Of a stretch of DNA of 64,000 nucleotides, positions 31,722 to 40,513 are shown in pieces. Under the pieces are notes generated by a model. That model worked only from the letters and a program-made list of their open reading frames with translations. It searched no databases and was not told the origin of the DNA. How positions within the stretch are numbered: the first letter of the stretch is position 1; each line of letters begins with the position of its first letter. This stretch comes from Clostridia bacterium (GTDB lineage Bacteria; Bacillota; Clostridia; Oscillospirales; Acutalibacteraceae). The stretch spans positions 120,370 through 184,369 of the forward strand of contig JAFYOI010000058.1 in the NCBI GenBank assembly GCA_017560255.1, given 5' to 3'. Both the position numbers and the translations under genes were made by a program.

Positions 31722-33080
31722 GTGATAAATACAAAAGATATTCTTGAAACAATAACTATGATTCAGGACGAGCACCTGGATATCCGTACAACCACTATGG
31801 GTATTTCTTTGCTTGACTGTTGCGATAGCGATGCCGACAGGGCTTGTGAGAAGATTTATGAGAAAATCACCCGCTCGGCTGAAAACCTTGTCAAGGTTGG
31901 CTGCGATATTGAAAACGAATACGGTATTCCGATTATTAACAAGAGAATTTCCGTAACACCTATCTCTATGATCCTGGCAAGCACAAGGGGCGGTGACCCT
32001 ATCAAGTTTGCAAAGACTCTTGAGAGAGCAGCAAGTACTGTTGGCGTAAACTTCATTGGCGGCTACTCCGCACTTGTTCAGAAAGGTTTTGCAGCAGGTG
32101 ATGAAGCCCTTATCAGAAGTATTCCCGAGGCACTCAGCGTTACTGACCACGTTTGCTCCTCGGTTAACATCGGTTCTACAAAAGCGGGCATAAATATGGA
32201 TGCCGTAAGGATGATGGGTAAAGTTGTAAGAGAAGCGGCCGAACTCACCGCAGACAGACACTGCATCGGTGCGGCTAAACTTGTTGTTTTCTGCAACGCA
32301 CCCGAGGATAATCCGTTTATGGCGGGCGCTTTCCATGGCGTAGGAGAGGCTGACAGAATTATCAACGTCGGCGTTTCAGGCCCCGGCGTAGTAAGAGCGG
32401 CTCTTGAAAAGGCAGGCAACTGCAACATTACAGAGATTGCGGATATAATCAAAAAGACTGCCTTCAAAATTACCCGTATGGGTCAACTTGTTGCTAATGA
32501 GGCTTCAAGAAGACTTGGTGTTGATTTTGGTATCGTTGACCTTTCACTCGCACCCACACCCGCAGTTGGTGACTCCGTTGCTCATATTCTTGAGGAAATG
32601 GGTCTTGAGTGTTGCGGCGGCTACGGCACAACAGCGGCGCTTGCACTGCTCAACGATGCAGTTAAGAAGGGCGGCGTAATGGCTTCCTCCCACGTTGGTG
32701 GTCTTTCCGGTGCATTCATCCCCGTAAGTGAGGACGCAGGAATGATCAGCGCAACAAAGTGCGGTTGTCTCACACTTGAGAAGCTTGAGGCGATGACTGC
32801 GGTTTGCTCAGTTGGCCTTGATATGATCGTTGTTCCCGGCGATACATCAAGCGACATTATTTCCGCTATGATCGCTGACGAGGCGGCAATCGGTATGGTT
32901 AACTCCAAGACAACGGCTGTCAGAGTTATCCCCGCAATCGGTAAGAACGTTGGCGATGAACTCGAATTCGGTGGTTTGCTTGGTAGTGGCCCCGTTATGA
33001 ATATTAACAAGTATTCACCCGCAAAATTCATTGCAAGAGGCGGCAGAATCCCCGCCCCGCTCCAAAGCCTTAAAAACTAA
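31722..33080 (+). CDS. PFL family protein (DUF711/UPF0210)
   Basis: This 452-residue soluble protein belongs to the DUF711 family, whose fold resembles the pyruvate formate-lyase/ribonucleotide reductase barrel but without an assigned reaction. [13 protein letters not shown] near the start, ISVTPISMI and the Gly-rich [17 protein letters not shown] are visible. The start is GTG, with AAGAGG about 9 nt upstream. It is translated right after the ACT gene and closed by a bidirectional terminator. Function remains unknown. Confidence 0.9.
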   Translation: MINTKDILETITMIQDEHLDIRTTTMGISLLDCCDSDADRACEKIYEKITRSAENLVKVGCDIENEYGIPIINKRISVTPISMILASTRGGDPIKFAKTLERAASTVGVNFIGGYSALVQKGFAAGDEALIRSIPEALSVTDHVCSSVNIGSTKAGINMDAVRMMGKVVREAAELTADRHCIGAAKLVVFCNAPEDNPFMAGAFHGVGEADRIINVGVSGPGVVRAALEKAGNCNITEIADIIKKTAFKITRMGQLVANEASRRLGVDFGIVDLSLAPTPAVGDSVAHILEEMGLECCGGYGTTAALALLNDAVKKGGVMASSHVGGLSGAFIPVSEDAGMISATKCGCLTLEKLEAMTAVCSVGLDMIVVPGDTSSDIISAMIADEAAIGMVNSKTTAVRVIPAIGKNVGDELEFGGLLGSGPVMNINKYSPAKFIARGGRIPAPLQSLKN

Positions 33081-33084
33081 AAAC

Positions 33085-33115
33085 AAACGGCTGATTGTAA
33101 AATCAGCCGTTTTTA
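33085..33115. terminator. bidirectional terminator between DUF711 and mgtE
   Basis: AAACGGCTGAT pairs with ATCAGCCGTTT around a 6-nt loop; T runs follow on both strands. It ends both converging genes. Confidence 0.92.
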
Positions 33116-33124
33116 TTTTGTGCA

Positions 33125-34465
33125 TTATATATTCAGATTTAAAAGATTTGCTGCAATCTGGAAATAGATGACAAGTGCAAGTGCATCAACGATTGTTGTA
33201 ATAAACGGGCTCGCCATTACTGCAGGGTCAAGACGTGCGCATTTTGCAAGAATCGGAAGCGAACATCCAACAACCTTAGCGATAAGAACTGTTGCCACAA
33301 GAGTTATAGAAACAACCATAGCAAGTTGTACACCGTATCCATCAAGAAGAATTATTTTACCAAATGTTGCAACTCCGAGGACAACACCGCACAAGAAAGC
33401 AACGCGGATTTCCTTCCATATAACAGCAAAAATGTCGCCAATCTTAATCTCACCAAGGGACAAGCCACGAATTACGGAAACAGAGGCCTGAGAGCCACAG
33501 TTACCGCCCGTATCCATAAGCATAGGAATGAACGCCGTAAGCGCAACCTGAGCCGCCAGAGCATCCTCAAACGCGCCGATAATCTTACCCGTGAACGTTG
33601 CTGAAATCATAAGAAGTAAGAGCCACGGGATACGTCTGAGCCAAGTTTCAAATACACCGGTTTTGATGTATGGTTTATCACCAGGGGTGATAGCCGCCAT
33701 CTTTTCGATATCTTCTGTCGCCTCTTCTTCGAGGACATCGATAGCATCGTCGAACGTAACAATACCGACAAGACGGTTTTCGCTATCAACAACGGGCAAG
33801 GCGATCAAACCGTAGTGCGAGAATTTTTGAGCAACACTCTCTTTGTCATCATTCGTCAAAGCGCAAATGATATTATCTTCCATAATATCATCGATAATAT
33901 CTTCTTTATCAGAAAGCAAAAGAGATTTAACCGTAACAACGCCCAAAAGACGCCTGTTGTCATCTGTAACGTAACAAGTATAGATGGTTTCTTTGTCTAT
34001 GCCTGTACGACGAATTCTCAAAAACGCATCCTCGACCGTCATACCTGTACGCAGACTAACGTACTCGATAGTCATAAGGCTTCCTGCGCTCTCTTTGGGA
34101 TATTTAAGGATTGAGTTTATCACCTTTCGGGTATCGGGGTCGGTATGGGAAAGGATACGCTTGACAACATTAGCGGGCATTTCTTCAATAAGGTCAACAG
34201 TATCGTCAAGAAACAACTCATCAAGCACTTCACGAAGTTCGTTATCGCTGAACCCAACAATAAGTTGCTCCTGCAAATCGGGGTCAATCTCTACAAAAAC
34301 TTCCGCCGCCATTTCCTTAGGCAAGAGTCGGAAAGCGAGCATAAACTGTTTTTCATCAAGTTCATTAAACAACTCACCGATGTCCGCAGGGTTCATATCA
34401 CAAAGGATTTCTCTGGTCTGAGCATACTTCTTTTCTTCAAGAAGTTGTGTGACGGTTTCTATCAT
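33125..34465 (-). CDS. mgtE: magnesium transporter MgtE
   Basis: MgtE (446 residues) is a dimeric Mg2+ channel gated by intracellular Mg2+. An N-terminal superhelical domain (about 1-125, MNPADIGELFNELDEKQF), a pair of CBS domains (about 130-255) and five membrane segments (about 285-446) are in the normal order. The pore-side MLMDTGGNCGSQAS is conserved. AAAGGGGAG precedes the ATG by 6 nt. The gene is controlled by an M-box riboswitch in its leader. Confidence 0.97.
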   Translation of the reverse strand: MIETVTQLLEEKKYAQTREILCDMNPADIGELFNELDEKQFMLAFRLLPKEMAAEVFVEIDPDLQEQLIVGFSDNELREVLDELFLDDTVDLIEEMPANVVKRILSHTDPDTRKVINSILKYPKESAGSLMTIEYVSLRTGMTVEDAFLRIRRTGIDKETIYTCYVTDDNRRLLGVVTVKSLLLSDKEDIIDDIMEDNIICALTNDDKESVAQKFSHYGLIALPVVDSENRLVGIVTFDDAIDVLEEEATEDIEKMAAITPGDKPYIKTGVFETWLRRIPWLLLLMISATFTGKIIGAFEDALAAQVALTAFIPMLMDTGGNCGSQASVSVIRGLSLGEIKIGDIFAVIWKEIRVAFLCGVVLGVATFGKIILLDGYGVQLAMVVSITLVATVLIAKVVGCSLPILAKCARLDPAVMASPFITTIVDALALVIYFQIAANLLNLNI

Positions 34466-34492
34466 TCTACTCTCCCCTTTCTTAAGACAAAT

Positions 34493-34523
34493 AAAAAAGC
34501 CTGCTATTACAAAAACAGCAGGC
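34493..34523 (-). terminator. attenuator terminator of the M-box riboswitch
   Basis: GCCTGCT and AGCAGGC form a 7-bp stem followed on the minus strand by TTTTTT, between the aptamer and the mgtE Shine-Dalgarno sequence. High Mg2+ is expected to favour this hairpin. Confidence 0.85.
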
Positions 34524-34539
34524 GTAAATCAGCAAAAAA

Positions 34540-34701
34540 AATACCGTTCAAGTTTTAGCTTCGCAGGGCGGTGAAGCAGCGTTAGATTATGCCTTGAATT
34601 CGACATAGCCTGTTGACCAGCTCATAGTGTCTCCACTATTTTGCGGCAGCAGCCCGTATCCCTGTGGTAGCCTTGCCTACCGGATAGTTATTAAATTCAT
34701 A
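34540..34701 (-). promoter_or_regulatory. M-box (ykoK) magnesium riboswitch before mgtE
   Basis: The minus-strand leader contains the M-box hallmarks in order: GGTAGGCAAGGCTACC, then GGGATACGGGCTGCTGCC, then a GTGGAGACAC hairpin loop, GGTCAACAGG and a closing GCGAAGCTAAAAC. These match the Mg2+-sensing aptamer that precedes mgtE in Firmicutes. An attenuator terminator follows. Confidence 0.88.
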
Positions 34702-34707
34702 TACCTA

Positions 34708-34736
34708 ATAATAATACTATCAAAATCAATTGTCAA
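34708..34736 (-). promoter_or_regulatory. sigma-A promoter of mgtE
   Basis: On the minus strand a consensus TTGACA (34731-34736) and TATTAT (34708-34713) are 17 bp apart. Transcription starts near 34701, at the riboswitch. Confidence 0.85.
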
Positions 34737-34746
34737 TAACATAGAA

Positions 34747-34781
34747 ATAAAAAATTGCGGACAAATATATTGTCCGCAATT
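34747..34781 (-). terminator. Rho-independent terminator after the PilX-like gene
   Basis: AATTGCGGACAA pairs with TTGTCCGCAATT across a 5-nt loop, followed on the minus strand by TTTTTATTT. It lies only 10 bp before the mgtE promoter. Confidence 0.9.
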
Positions 34782-34791
34782 CTGCTTAATT

Positions 34792-37017
34792 TTATGCTTT
34801 CTGGAGACCGCCGTTCTGAACAATTACGGGACTGCCGCCATAGATATCCTCAGCAAAAGAGTTGTTGATTTCTTCGATTGTCATATCACCAAGGTACTCG
34901 ATGAACTGAATCTGACAAGATGCAGCGTAACGGTTAGCCCAAATACCGCTGGAGTTCTTTACAGCGCCGTTGTAGTTACATACAAAAATCTTGCCCTTAG
35001 AGTAAATCTGCCCCTCAATGAGAACTGTATCAACTACGCCGGTAGTGGAGCCGTTCGGGTTGAGATATACGGAAACGTCAGTTGCAGTAACGTTCTTGTC
35101 GCTCACGCTACCGTTGCTTGTAGATTTACCGGAAGTTGTGATTGTTTCTGAACCTTTAGCGATAATTACCGCTTTGAGAATTGTCGGATAACGGTAAGTT
35201 GCAAGGAAGCCCTCGTAGGTAGTAAACCAGACTGTATCCCTATATGTGTTACCATTGTTAAGCAAGCACTGAACCTGCCAATTTGAGAAAATAATGCTAC
35301 CACCACTGAGGTTCTGGTAGTACGAAGAATTAACGAGAAGTGCCCATTCCATACCGTAACGGCTGATGAGTTTGGACTCAAACAAGCCTTCGCAGTAGTA
35401 GAGGGACTGCTTGATGATGTCAGAACCTGCAGCAGTTTCGCTGGAGAGGAGACCCTCAAGATAGTAAACGCTGCCCATTGTGATATCGCCTGTTGCAAAA
35501 ACCTTACAGTTAGACATATTGTAACCGTTACCAACAACGATGTTACCATTTACAAAGAAATAGCAGTTTTCCAAAACGATGTTACCACGAGCAACGCCAT
35601 TGTAGTTGTCCCAAGCGTCCTTTACGTAGTGAGTTACAGCGTCAGCGTAACCAAAGATTGAGTTAACGTTCTTAATATCAGTTACAGTTGTTCTGTTATT
35701 GATTGTCAAAGTACCTGTGCCTTTAAGGTCAAGGAAGAAGAATTTGTTTGTATAGTAGTGGTCAACGTAGGTGTAGTTTGTACCCCAACTGCTTGTATAT
35801 TTTGTATCAACTGTACCGTTTTTGTTTGTATCAAGTTGATAAGCCATACCATGAGATTTACCGGAAGAATCACAGATTACACGGTAAAACTCGCCTTTTT
35901 CAAGACCGCTGAATCTTACCGTCTGAACAGTTGCGCCGAAGTTGAGTTCAACGTTACCGTTGAAGGAGTCATAATACTTCTCAGTTGCAGAGTAGTATTT
36001 CTTCACGCCGGAAGTAGAAATTGCCGAACTGTTAAGAGTGATAGTCTTTTTTGATGTTGTTTTTGTAAGACTGATATTTTTTGCCTCACTGCTGTCAACA
36101 TCGATAAAATCATCCGCAGAGGAAGCGGCATTAATAGCGCCTTTAACATTGATTGTGATTCCGTTTACTCGGTCTGCAGCGTCGCTCATACCAAAAGCAC
36201 TGCCTGTTGCGAATTTGTGATGAGGTGCATAACTCTGCGGGTTCTTGGATTCACCCTCACCGGTACCTGCATTCTGGAAGATACCGGAAGCATTAATTCC
36301 CTTGCCTTTTGCAAGTGTTGATGCCTCGGAAGTGTAAATCTTTGAAAGATTCTTGGTAGAGGATACGGGAGAATTCTTTGCAACCTTCTGTGTGTAGTAG
36401 GTGTTGAATCCGCCCCAGAGTCCGTACCAGTCAGTGTTCTTGGAAGAGCCGTTAGCAACAACTGCATATTCCGTATTAAAGATTCCCGTTGCGTCAGTGA
36501 TGATCTGATCACTTGTTGACTGAGGAGTGATTACCTTTACGGTTGATGTGTAAACCTGGGTTTTGCCTTCGGAGTCCGTAACAGTTGTCTTGATTATAAA
36601 TTCACAACTCTTATCGTTTGCGAAAATTCCACTCTCGGGAAGAAGAACTTCGTTTGTTGCTGTGTAATCACCGTTATAAACCGTGCCGTTCATTGCACTC
36701 TGGAACGTATCAGCAGCATCCTTAATCTTCTGATAGTATCTGGAGTAAGCATTGTCCTCCGTCCAGTCGGTAGAAATAGCAACGTCATTGGCAACGTCGT
36801 TGATATGCGATACCAACTTACCCTGACTTGTGATCGCAGTGTAGTAGTAACTATCCTGTGACGTTATCGTCTGGGACGTTTTATAGTTAGTCAACGCGAT
36901 ACCTGCTGCGCAGAGGCACACGATTGACAAAATTGCCATAGTAGCAACTACTGCGAGGAGGGAACTACCCTTTTTGTTCCTCGCTCTTCCTTTCATATTC
37001 TTAAAAAACATTCTCAT
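34792..37017 (-). CDS. large PilX-like prepilin-type surface protein (741 aa)
   Basis: The N-terminus has a short basic leader and KKGSSLLAVVATMAILSIV, one hydrophobic stretch directly after a Gly, the class III (type IV pilin-like) signal layout of PilX-type minor pilins. Glu5, usual in major pilins, is absent. The remaining 700 residues are rich in Ser, Thr, Asn and Tyr, with no recognised domain; repeated short N-I-V/V-F-G-N-I-V strands (for example GNIVLENCYFFVNGNIVVGN) suggest a beta-helix-like stack. The ATG at 37017 has AAAGGGTGG 5 nt upstream. No pilus assembly gene is nearby and it forms a single-gene unit. Confidence 0.75.
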   Translation of the reverse strand: MRMFFKNMKGRARNKKGSSLLAVVATMAILSIVCLCAAGIALTNYKTSQTITSQDSYYYTAITSQGKLVSHINDVANDVAISTDWTEDNAYSRYYQKIKDAADTFQSAMNGTVYNGDYTATNEVLLPESGIFANDKSCEFIIKTTVTDSEGKTQVYTSTVKVITPQSTSDQIITDATGIFNTEYAVVANGSSKNTDWYGLWGGFNTYYTQKVAKNSPVSSTKNLSKIYTSEASTLAKGKGINASGIFQNAGTGEGESKNPQSYAPHHKFATGSAFGMSDAADRVNGITINVKGAINAASSADDFIDVDSSEAKNISLTKTTSKKTITLNSSAISTSGVKKYYSATEKYYDSFNGNVELNFGATVQTVRFSGLEKGEFYRVICDSSGKSHGMAYQLDTNKNGTVDTKYTSSWGTNYTYVDHYYTNKFFFLDLKGTGTLTINNRTTVTDIKNVNSIFGYADAVTHYVKDAWDNYNGVARGNIVLENCYFFVNGNIVVGNGYNMSNCKVFATGDITMGSVYYLEGLLSSETAAGSDIIKQSLYYCEGLFESKLISRYGMEWALLVNSSYYQNLSGGSIIFSNWQVQCLLNNGNTYRDTVWFTTYEGFLATYRYPTILKAVIIAKGSETITTSGKSTSNGSVSDKNVTATDVSVYLNPNGSTTGVVDTVLIEGQIYSKGKIFVCNYNGAVKNSSGIWANRYAASCQIQFIEYLGDMTIEEINNSFAEDIYGGSPVIVQNGGLQKA

Positions 37018-37097
37018 GAAAACCACCCTTTCATAGTCTTCTCTTATTCAGATTAAGAGGGAAATTTGATGCCACTCCCCCCATATTAGTCATGTAA

Positions 37098-37126
37098 ATA
37101 CTAACATAACAATTATATATAAGCAA
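37098..37126 (-). promoter_or_regulatory. possible promoter of the PilX-like gene
   Basis: On the minus strand TTGCTT (37121-37126) and TAGTAT (37098-37103) are 17 bp apart. The leader of about 75 nt contains a CTCTTA/TAAGAG hairpin. Confidence 0.5.
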
Positions 37127-37187
37127 TAGTTTTTTTGCATTGTTTTAAATCTCTTATAAAAAAGTTCACAATTTGTTAAAAAACATA

Positions 37188-37216
37188 TTGAATTTAGTGA
37201 TTTTGTATGATATAAT
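37188..37216 (+). promoter_or_regulatory. sigma-A promoter of the YjbQ gene
   Basis: TTGAAT (37188-37193) and a consensus TATAAT (37211-37216) are 17 bp apart, 36 bp before the start codon. Confidence 0.78.
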
Positions 37217-37252
37217 CACCGTAAACAAGGTGTATTTTGGGGAGGTTATACA

Positions 37253-37657
37253 ATGGCAAATTTATTTGAATTCACCTTAAATACAGGTCGGGAAGGTTTC
37301 TACGACATCACAAGGCAGGTGTCCGATGCCATTAACCAAAGCGGCGTTGAAGACGGCTTTGCAATAGTATATTGCCCCCACACAACCGCATCTATAATCA
37401 TCACCGAAAACACTGACAAGGAGAACGTTGCCCACGACACTCTCAAAGGACTTGAAAACGCTTTTCCCTCCCTGTCGTGTTTCAAACACCTTGAGGGAAA
37501 CTCTTTTGCGCACATAAAATCAAGCGTTATGCAGTGCGAACTGAATCTCATTGTTGACGGCGGTTGGCCGCTGCTGGGTGCGTGGCAGGCACTGTTTTTC
37601 TGTGAATTCGATGGCCCAAGGGAAAGAAGATACTACGTCAAAGTAATTTCCGATTAA
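37253..37657 (+). CDS. YjbQ family protein (UPF0047, secondary thiamine-phosphate synthase type)
   Basis: This 134-residue protein belongs to the YjbQ/UPF0047 family. CPHTTASIIITENTD, SFAHIKSS and LLGAWQALFFCEFDGPRERR are its conserved blocks; the His residues are probable catalytic or metal ligands. The E. coli member has weak thiamine-phosphate synthase activity, and the real role is unsettled. GGGGAGG stands 7 nt before the ATG. It is a single-gene unit with a promoter and a strong terminator. Confidence 0.9.
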   Translation: MANLFEFTLNTGREGFYDITRQVSDAINQSGVEDGFAIVYCPHTTASIIITENTDKENVAHDTLKGLENAFPSLSCFKHLEGNSFAHIKSSVMQCELNLIVDGGWPLLGAWQALFFCEFDGPRERRYYVKVISD

Positions 37658-37692
37658 TACGAGCAATACATTCCCCTACATATATAATACAA

Positions 37693-37736
37693 ACAAAACG
37701 GCGATAATCAACATCATCGCCGTTTTGTTTTATTTT
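37693..37736. terminator. bidirectional terminator between the YjbQ and transketolase genes
   Basis: ACAAAACGGCGAT pairs with ATCGCCGTTTTGT across a 10-nt loop, with a T-rich plus-strand tail. It also lies 50 nt beyond the end of the long minus-strand gene train. Confidence 0.9.
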
Positions 37737-37787
37737 TATTTACTTTTCTGAACAAATCTGTTAACAGTTAATTCCGTCAAGGAAAAA

Positions 37788-38732
37788 CTACTTCTTCATA
37801 GCCATAACTACCTTAACTTTTTCGACAATATGTGCGGCATTAAGTCGGTAAACTTCCAAAAGTTCTTTTGCAGGACCTGATTTACCGAAAGTATCCTCAA
37901 CACCCACGCGGAGAACAGGAACGGGACATTCAGCACAGATTGCCTCGCACACGGCAGAACCGAGTCCGCCGATTATATTATGTTCCTCAGCAGTAACGAT
38001 TGCACCCGTTTCCTTTGCAGCGGCAAGAACTGCCTCTACGTCAAGCGGCTTAATTGTATGGATATTGAGAACGCGCACGGAAATTCCCTCTTGCGAGAGG
38101 ATTTCAGCCGCTTTAACTGCCTCCAAGGTCATAAGTCCGGTAGAGATAACCGTAACGTCGGAGCCGTCCTTTACCTTTACCGCCTTACCCCATTCGAATT
38201 TGTAATTCTCATCAAAAACGTTTTCAACAGCAAGACGTCCGAATCGCATATAAACGGGGCCGTAGTATTCTGCCGCCGCCAAAACAGCCTGACGCGCTTC
38301 AATTTCATCAGCGGGGTTGATTACAACCATATTGGGAATTGAACGCATAAGCGCAATATCCTCACAGCACTGATGGGACGCACCGTCCTCACCTACGGAA
38401 ATACCCGCGTGAGATGCGCCGATTTTTACATTGAGATTGGGGTAAGCGATAGAGTTTCTTATCTGCTCAAACGCTCTGCCGGCAGCAAACATAGCAAAAG
38501 AACTTGCAAATACAAGTTTACCGCTTGCAGCAAGGCCGGCCGCAATACCCATCATATTACCCTCTGCAATTCCGCAATCGAAGAATTTTTCGGGGCAGGC
38601 TTTTTTAAACACTCCCGTCTTTGTTGCAGATGCAAGGTCAGCATCCATTACAATAAGATTGTCATATTTTTTTCCAAGTTCAACCAAAGCGTTACCGTAG
38701 GCATCCCTTGTTGCAGTCTTTTTAACTTCCAT
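37788..38732 (-). CDS. transketolase, C-terminal subunit
   Basis: This 314-residue protein carries the pyrimidine-binding and C-terminal domains of transketolase (DADLASATKTGVF, GASHAGISVGEDGASHQ, VTAEEHNIIGGLG). With the N-terminal subunit it makes a complete thiamine-diphosphate enzyme of the non-oxidative pentose phosphate pathway. Its ATG directly abuts the stop of the N-terminal subunit gene (TAAATG). The split form is common in Clostridia. A 1-deoxyxylulose phosphate synthase is excluded by the split arrangement and motifs. Confidence 0.93.
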   Translation of the reverse strand: MEVKKTATRDAYGNALVELGKKYDNLIVMDADLASATKTGVFKKACPEKFFDCGIAEGNMMGIAAGLAASGKLVFASSFAMFAAGRAFEQIRNSIAYPNLNVKIGASHAGISVGEDGASHQCCEDIALMRSIPNMVVINPADEIEARQAVLAAAEYYGPVYMRFGRLAVENVFDENYKFEWGKAVKVKDGSDVTVISTGLMTLEAVKAAEILSQEGISVRVLNIHTIKPLDVEAVLAAAKETGAIVTAEEHNIIGGLGSAVCEAICAECPVPVLRVGVEDTFGKSGPAKELLEVYRLNAAHIVEKVKVVMAMKK

Positions 38733-39578
38733 TTATTCCACCTCTAACGCCGCAAGAGCCTCATTGAGTTCTGCAGTTGCCATTTCATATTGTTCTTGAT
38801 TGGGAGCGCTTCCGTGCCACGAAACATTGTTTTCCATAAACGAAACGCCCTTACCCTTGACTGTCTTTGCAATAATTGCAGTAGGTTTGTCGGTGCACAA
38901 ATCAGCATTTTTAAACGCTTCTTCAATCTCATCAAAGCAGTGACCGTTAATCTCAATTGTATTAAAACCAAAAGCGGCAAACTTCTCGGCAATCGGATAG
39001 GGAGAGTTTACTTCCTCAACCGTGCCGTCAATCTGCAGGTTGTTATTATCGACAACTACAGTAAGATTCGAGAGTTTCTTTGCATTTGCAAACATTGCCG
39101 CCTCCCAAATCTGACCCTCCTGGATCTCGCCATCACCACAAACGGCAACAACGCGGTAAGATTTGTTGTCAATTTTAGCCGCAAGAGCCATTCCGACAGC
39201 ACCCGAAAGTCCCTGTCCGAGTGAACCCGTACTAAAATCAACACCGGGAATTTTCTTCATATCGGGATGACCTTGGAGCATTTCACCTGTCTTACGAAGT
39301 TTTTCCATCTCCTCAACAGGAAAATATCCTTTCAAAGCAAGCGCGCTGTAAAGCGCGGGCGCACTGTGTCCCTTGGAAAGAACGAACCTGTCCCTATCAT
39401 CCCACTTAGGATCGTCCGCCTTTACATTTAGATAGGAAAAATAAAGATAAGTCATAATGTCAGCCACCGACAACGAGCCACCCGGATGACCTGATTTTGC
39501 ACTGTAAACGCCCTTGATAACACCAAGTCTGACTTTACATGCAATCTTTTTCAGTTCCTTTTTCAAATTCTTGTCCAT
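38733..39578 (-). CDS. transketolase, N-terminal subunit
   Basis: This 281-residue protein holds the thiamine-diphosphate-binding domain: SGHPGGSLSVADIMTYLYF, SLGQGLSGAVGMALA and the Mg/ThDP motif GDGEIQEGQIWEA ending in VVDNNNLQ. It is useless without the C-terminal subunit, encoded with no gap downstream. It starts 2 nt after the rluD-type gene, so it belongs to the long operon of translation and division genes. No specific regulation is visible. Confidence 0.93.
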   Translation of the reverse strand: MDKNLKKELKKIACKVRLGVIKGVYSAKSGHPGGSLSVADIMTYLYFSYLNVKADDPKWDDRDRFVLSKGHSAPALYSALALKGYFPVEEMEKLRKTGEMLQGHPDMKKIPGVDFSTGSLGQGLSGAVGMALAAKIDNKSYRVVAVCGDGEIQEGQIWEAAMFANAKKLSNLTVVVDNNNLQIDGTVEEVNSPYPIAEKFAAFGFNTIEINGHCFDEIEEAFKNADLCTDKPTAIIAKTVKGKGVSFMENNVSWHGSAPNQEQYEMATAELNEALAALEVE

Positions 39579-39580
39579 AT

Positions 39581-40507
39581 TTACCTCCCAAGGTTATCTA
39601 AAAATTTAACAAAATAGTCGGGCAAATCACTTTTAAAGTTGAGATACTCCCCGCTTACAGGATGAACGAAACCTATCACGCGCGCGTGCAAACACTGACC
39701 GTTCAAAGAAGTAATTACTTTTTTGGGCCCGTAGACGCTGTCGCCTGCGACGGGGTGCCCGATATGCGCCATATGTACGCGAATCTGGTGAGTCCGTCCC
39801 GTTTCGAGTTTAAGTTTTAAGTGTGTAAACCCATTATACCTACCCAAAACTTCATAATGCGTTACGGCATTACGTGAGTTTTTTGTTGTCACACACATTT
39901 TCTTCCGATCCGTGTGATGTCTGCCGATAGGAGCATCAACCGTACCGAAATCATCCTTTATTTTACCATAAACGACCGCTTCATACTCACGAAGAAAACT
40001 ATGCTCCTTTATCTGTTCAGCAAGCCCCTGATGAGCACAATCGTTTTTAGCCACTATTAACAACCCGCTTGTATCCTTATCAATACGGTGAACAATACCC
40101 GGACGCAAAACACCATTTATCCCTGAAAGACTGTCCCCACAATGATACATCAAAGCATTGACCAAAGTTCCGTCGTAGTTGCCCGCTGCCGGATGCACTA
40201 CCATCCCCTTGGGTTTATTTACAACGAGCAAATCGGAATCTTCATACACTATATCTATTGGTATATTCTGCGCCTCAACATCAAGAGCCCTGACGGGAGG
40301 TAAAATTACCTCCACAACGTCTCCGATGCTTGTTTTTGTATTCTTGCTGCATTTATTACCATTGATGGTAACATTGCCGTTTTCGAGCAGCCCCTGTATA
40401 GCAGATCGGGTCATCCCCTCAATCTGCAGAGCAAGAATTTTATCAACGCGCTGATTTGAATTTTCTTCGTTAATAATTAAGGTATAGAGGTTTTCCATAT
40501 CCGTCAC
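39581..40507 (-). CDS. RluA/RluD family pseudouridine synthase
   Basis: This 308-residue enzyme converts uridines in large-subunit rRNA (or other RNA) to pseudouridine. An N-terminal S4 RNA-binding domain covers about residues 15-75, followed by the catalytic domain with GIVHRIDKDTSGLL, in which Asp is catalytic. GRTHQIRVHMAHIGHPVAGD is also typical. The position after lspA matches Bacillus ylyB. The start is either GTG at 40507 or the ATG three codons later; neither has a good Shine-Dalgarno sequence, so coupling to lspA is likely. Confidence 0.92.
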   Translation of the reverse strand: MTDMENLYTLIINEENSNQRVDKILALQIEGMTRSAIQGLLENGNVTINGNKCSKNTKTSIGDVVEVILPPVRALDVEAQNIPIDIVYEDSDLLVVNKPKGMVVHPAAGNYDGTLVNALMYHCGDSLSGINGVLRPGIVHRIDKDTSGLLIVAKNDCAHQGLAEQIKEHSFLREYEAVVYGKIKDDFGTVDAPIGRHHTDRKKMCVTTKNSRNAVTHYEVLGRYNGFTHLKLKLETGRTHQIRVHMAHIGHPVAGDSVYGPKKVITSLNGQCLHARVIGFVHPVSGEYLNFKSDLPDYFVKFLDNLGR

Positions 40508-40513
40508 CGAAAA

